Below, in pieces: positions 61,091 to 64,000 of a stretch of 64,000 nucleotides of DNA. Below the pieces are notes generated by a model. The model searched no databases and was not told the origin of the DNA. It saw nothing but the letters and a program-made list of their open reading frames with translations. The stretch covers positions 1 to 64,000 of the forward strand of contig NZ_LWCS01000065.1 in assembly GCF_001650495.1 (NCBI RefSeq). Reading direction: 5' to 3'. This DNA is from Mycolicibacterium iranicum. GTDB taxonomy: Bacteria; Actinomycetota; Actinomycetes; Mycobacteriales; Mycobacteriaceae. The position numbers were made by a program, and so were the translations under genes. Position 1 is the stretch's first letter. The number at the start of each line of letters is the position of its first letter.

Positions 61091-63337
61091 CTGCTTCATC
61101 GAATCGCGCTCTCGGCTCTCGCCGCACCCCGCCGCATCCTCGTTGCCGCGGCGCTCCTGACGGTCGCCCTCGGGGTGTTCGGGGTCCCCGTGGCCAAGAG
61201 TCTGTCGCCGAGTGGCTTCTCCGATCCGGGCTCCGAATCCGCCCACGCCGCGGCACTGCTGACCGAGAAATTCGACCAGGGCGACGTCCAGATGCTCATC
61301 GTGGTGTCGTCCCCCGACGGCATCGACGCTCAGCGGGTCCGCGAGGTCGGGACCGGAATCGTCGCCGACCTGAGCGAGAACCCGCACGTCGCGGGCGTGT
61401 CCTCGCCCTGGACCACTCCACCCGCTGCGGCGGCCGACCTTGTCACCCGCGACCGCACAGCAGGTCTGATCGTCGCGGGGATCAGGGGCACGGAGGCGCA
61501 ACAGCAGACGTGGGCCAAGGAGATCTCCGAACGGGTCACCCGCGACGAAGACGGGATCGTCGTCAAAACCGGCGGCACCGCGATGGTGAACGTCCAGATC
61601 ACCGAACAGTCGCAGCGCGACCTGCTGGTCATGGAGTCCCTGGCGATCCCGCTGAGCTTCCTGGTCCTGGTGTGGGTGTTCGGCGGGCTTCTGGCCGCCG
61701 CGTTACCGGTGGCCATCGGCGGTATGGCGATTGTCGGCACGCTGGCCGTGCTGCGCCTGGTCACATTCGCCACCGATGTGTCGATCTTTGCGCTGAACCT
61801 GGCCACCGCGATGGGGCTGGCACTGGCCATCGACTACACGCTGCTGATCCTGTCGCGGTACCGCGACGAACTCGCCGCGGGCGCGGACCGTCCGGAAGCG
61901 ATCAGGCGCACGATGACGACGGCGGGGCGCACCGTGATCTTCTCGGCGACGACGGTGGCGCTGTCGATGTCGGCGATGGTGCTGTTCCCGATGCACTTCC
62001 TCAAATCGTTCGCCTATGCCGGGGTCGCGACGGTCGCGTTCGCCGCGGCCGCCGCAGTCGTCATCACGCCTGCGGCCCTGGTCCTGCTGGGCGACCGCCT
62101 CGATTCGTTCGACGTCCGCAAGCTGACGCGCCGCATCCTGCGCCGGCCCGAGCCGCAGCCGGTGCCTGTCGAGCAACGCTTCTGGTATCGCTGCGCGACG
62201 TCGGTGATGCGCCGTGCTCTGCCGTTGGGCGTGGTCGTCGTCGTGCTGCTGCTCGTGCTCGGCGCACCGTTTCTGGGGGTCAGGTGGGGCTTCCCCGATG
62301 ACCGCGTACTGCCGCAGTCCGCGTCGGCGCATCAGGTCGGCGACCAGTTGCGCACCGAGTTCGCCGACAACACCGACACCAACGTCACGATCGTCGTCCC
62401 GGACGGCGCCGGCCTGAACCCGGCCGATCTCACCACCTACGCCATGGAGCTGTCCCGCGTGCCCGACGTTCCGTCGGTCTCCGCTCCGACGGGGACGTTC
62501 GTCGACGGCGCCAAAGCGGGTCCGCCGTCGGCGCCGACGGGCGAGAGGGACGGCAGCACCTTCCTGACCGTGACCAGTTCCGCCCCGCTGTTCTCCGACG
62601 CCTCGGAGACCCAGCTCGACCGACTGCACGCCGTCGAGGGTCCGGGCGGGCGTGACGTCCAGATGACAGGCACGGCGCAGATCAACCGCGACAGCGTCGA
62701 TGCGATCACCAACAAGTTGCCGCTGGTGCTCGGCCTCATCGCCGTGATCATGTTCGCATTGCTGTTCCTGCTGACCGGCAGCGTCGTCGTGCCGTTGAAA
62801 GCGCTTGTGCTGAACATGCTTTCGCTGACCGCCGCGTTCGGTGCACTGGTGTGGATCTTCCAGGACGGACATCTCTCCGGCCTCGGCACCACCCCGACGG
62901 GCACGCTCGTCGCGAACATGCCGGTGCTGCTGTTCTGCATCGCGTTCGGTCTGTCGATGGACTATGAAGTATTCCTCGTCGCGCGGATCCGCGAATTCGT
63001 GCTGGACGGCCACGAGAACGACGAAGCGGTGGCCCTGGGCATCGCCCACACCGGACGCATCATCACCGCCGCCGCTCTGATCATGTCGATTTCCTTCGCG
63101 GCGCTGATCGCGGCGAACGTGTCCTTCATGCGGATGTTCGGGCTCGGCCTCACGTTGGCCGTCCTCGTCGACGCCACGTTGGTCCGGATGGTCCTCGTTC
63201 CGGCGTTCATGCATCTGATGGGCAGCGTGAACTGGTGGGCCCCGACCTTTCTCAAACGCATACACGAACGCCTCGGCTTCAGTGAAGAACCGGCGGCGAA
63301 AACCGACAGCACAAAGACGGAACAGGTCAGCACATGA
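61091..63337 (+). CDS. MmpL-family RND transporter
   Basis: This is about 748 aa from a CTG at 61091 with GGAG 6 bases upstream. No ATG, GTG or TTG is found in frame between the upstream stop at 61025 and the GTG at 61175, which would delete the first transmembrane helix ([16 protein letters not shown]). It has the MmpL layout: a first periplasmic domain (about residues 45-175), TM helices 2-6 with the [15 protein letters not shown] segment, a second periplasmic domain (about 395-530), then TM helices 8-12 with the [17 protein letters not shown] segment. It should export lipids or polyketides by proton motive force. It overlaps the type III PKS gene by ATGA. Confidence 0.85.
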   Translation: MLHRIALSALAAPRRILVAAALLTVALGVFGVPVAKSLSPSGFSDPGSESAHAAALLTEKFDQGDVQMLIVVSSPDGIDAQRVREVGTGIVADLSENPHVAGVSSPWTTPPAAAADLVTRDRTAGLIVAGIRGTEAQQQTWAKEISERVTRDEDGIVVKTGGTAMVNVQITEQSQRDLLVMESLAIPLSFLVLVWVFGGLLAAALPVAIGGMAIVGTLAVLRLVTFATDVSIFALNLATAMGLALAIDYTLLILSRYRDELAAGADRPEAIRRTMTTAGRTVIFSATTVALSMSAMVLFPMHFLKSFAYAGVATVAFAAAAAVVITPAALVLLGDRLDSFDVRKLTRRILRRPEPQPVPVEQRFWYRCATSVMRRALPLGVVVVVLLLVLGAPFLGVRWGFPDDRVLPQSASAHQVGDQLRTEFADNTDTNVTIVVPDGAGLNPADLTTYAMELSRVPDVPSVSAPTGTFVDGAKAGPPSAPTGERDGSTFLTVTSSAPLFSDASETQLDRLHAVEGPGGRDVQMTGTAQINRDSVDAITNKLPLVLGLIAVIMFALLFLLTGSVVVPLKALVLNMLSLTAAFGALVWIFQDGHLSGLGTTPTGTLVANMPVLLFCIAFGLSMDYEVFLVARIREFVLDGHENDEAVALGIAHTGRIITAAALIMSISFAALIAANVSFMRMFGLGLTLAVLVDATLVRMVLVPAFMHLMGSVNWWAPTFLKRIHERLGFSEEPAAKTDSTKTEQVST

Positions 63338-64000
63338 GCGAGAAACCGATCAGTGTCATCGCAGCGGTGCAAGGCGCACTTCCGCCGCACCGATACACCC
63401 AGGACGAGATCACCGAGGCGTTCCTGGCAGTCCCCGCTTTTCGAGGCGTCGAGGATCTGCTTCGCGGGCTGCACAAGAACGCCAAGGTCAACGCGCGCCA
63501 TCTGGTCCTGCCGTTGGAGCGCTACACCGAACTGCTCGACTTCGGCGACGCCAACGACCTCTACATCGAGCATGCGGTCGATCTCGCCTGCGAGGCACTG
63601 GTGGCCACACTCGACGAATCCGGGCTCAAGCCAACCGATCTCGACATGATCATGTCGACGACGGTCACCGGTATCGCCGTCCCGTCGCTGGACGCGCGCA
63701 TCGCCACGCGGCTGGGACTGCGGCCCGACGTGCGCCGGGTGCCACTGTTCGGGCTCGGCTGCGTCGCGGGCGCGGCAGGCATCGCCCGCATGCACGACTA
63801 TCTCAGAGGAGCGCCCGACCACATCGCCGCGCTGGTGTCGGTGGAGCTGTGTTCACTCACCCGCCCTGCACTCACCCCGACCATCGGCAGCCTGGTGGGT
63901 AGCGCGTTGTTCGGTGACGGCGCGGCCGCGGTCATCGCCGCGGGCGCCCATCGCGCCGGCGCGATCGACGCGGCCGGACCCGCGGTGCTCGACACGCGCA
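63334..64000 (+). CDS. Type III polyketide synthase (chalcone synthase-like), 3' end outside window
   Basis: The first 222 residues of a chalcone/stilbene-synthase-fold enzyme are visible, starting at ATG 63334, which overlaps the MmpL stop. The catalytic Cys lies at [12 protein letters not shown] (Cys143). The N-terminal layout ([16 protein letters not shown], then [15 protein letters not shown]) matches mycobacterial PKS10/11/18-type enzymes, which extend long-chain acyl-CoA to pyrones or resorcinols. Coupling with MmpL suggests that its product is exported. The right edge of the window cuts it. Confidence 0.9.
   Translation, partial: MSEKPISVIAAVQGALPPHRYTQDEITEAFLAVPAFRGVEDLLRGLHKNAKVNARHLVLPLERYTELLDFGDANDLYIEHAVDLACEALVATLDESGLKPTDLDMIMSTTVTGIAVPSLDARIATRLGLRPDVRRVPLFGLGCVAGAAGIARMHDYLRGAPDHIAALVSVELCSLTRPALTPTIGSLVGSALFGDGAAAVIAAGAHRAGAIDAAGPAVLDTR

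Overview
The window is high-GC chromosomal DNA from a mycobacterium, most likely a fast-growing Mycolicibacterium. The evidence is the mycolic-acid genes (hadABC, two mmaA-type methyltransferases), mkl/mceG, an MmpL transporter and a gene order matching, in inverted orientation, the M. tuberculosis stretch from about Rv0655 (mkl) back to Rv0629c (recD). It is a core ribosomal/mycolate/repair locus into which a roughly 16-kb hydrogenase island has been placed.

Layout. 1-4.3 kb: two paralogous exported alpha/beta-hydrolases (the first cut by the window edge) and mkl. 4.5-5.75 kb: rplJ-rplL with promoter, L10-type leader hairpin and terminator. 5.77-21.6 kb: a complete [NiFe]-hydrogenase island of the Huc (group 2a) type. 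It holds hypE-D-C-F (minus), hypA-B (plus), then a minus-strand operon hucM-hucS-hucL-protease-small ORF-TPR-hucE-NHL-unknown, and a divergent AraC-family regulator. 21.6-28.3 kb: ROK kinase, an Rv0649-like protein, a giant GH38 mannosidase and a WYL regulator, all minus. 28.4-31.2 kb: two DinB-like proteins, a TetR regulator and an MpaB-like DUF2236 oxygenase. 31.3-35.6 kb: UbiB/ABC1 kinase, lipG, and mmaA2-like and mmaA4-like methyltransferases.

36.9-41.9 kb (minus): rplK-rplA, secE-nusG, tRNA-Trp, hadABC, rpmG, tRNA-Met and tRNA-Thr. 41.9-47.9 kb: a metallo-beta-lactamase hydrolase, a degenerate DUF2235/Tle1-like hydrolase, a crotonase (echA3), a CorA-like transporter, an NAD(P)/FAD reductase and a DUF3060 protein. 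48.0-56.3 kb: recC-recB-recD, translationally coupled. 56.5-64 kb: two small secreted paralogues, a large flippase-like protein with a pseudokinase domain, a small membrane protein, an M15 peptidase, and an MmpL transporter coupled to a type III polyketide synthase that runs off the right edge.

How the genes work together. The Huc proteins should form a cytoplasmic, quinone-linked, high-affinity H2 oxidase. HypA-F build the NiFe(CN)2CO centre, the HyaD-like protease finishes HucL, HucS carries electrons, and HucM and HucE probably link the enzyme to the membrane quinone pool. Four accessory proteins in the same operon (NHL propeller, TPR protein, 279-aa and 89-aa proteins) have no assigned function and are the least understood part of the window. 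The had/mma genes serve meromycolate elongation and modification. RecBCD is the mycobacterial exonuclease/annealing machine. The MmpL-PKS pair looks like the start of a lipid-polyketide synthesis and export cluster. I found no CRISPR array, insertion sequence, integrase or prophage gene.
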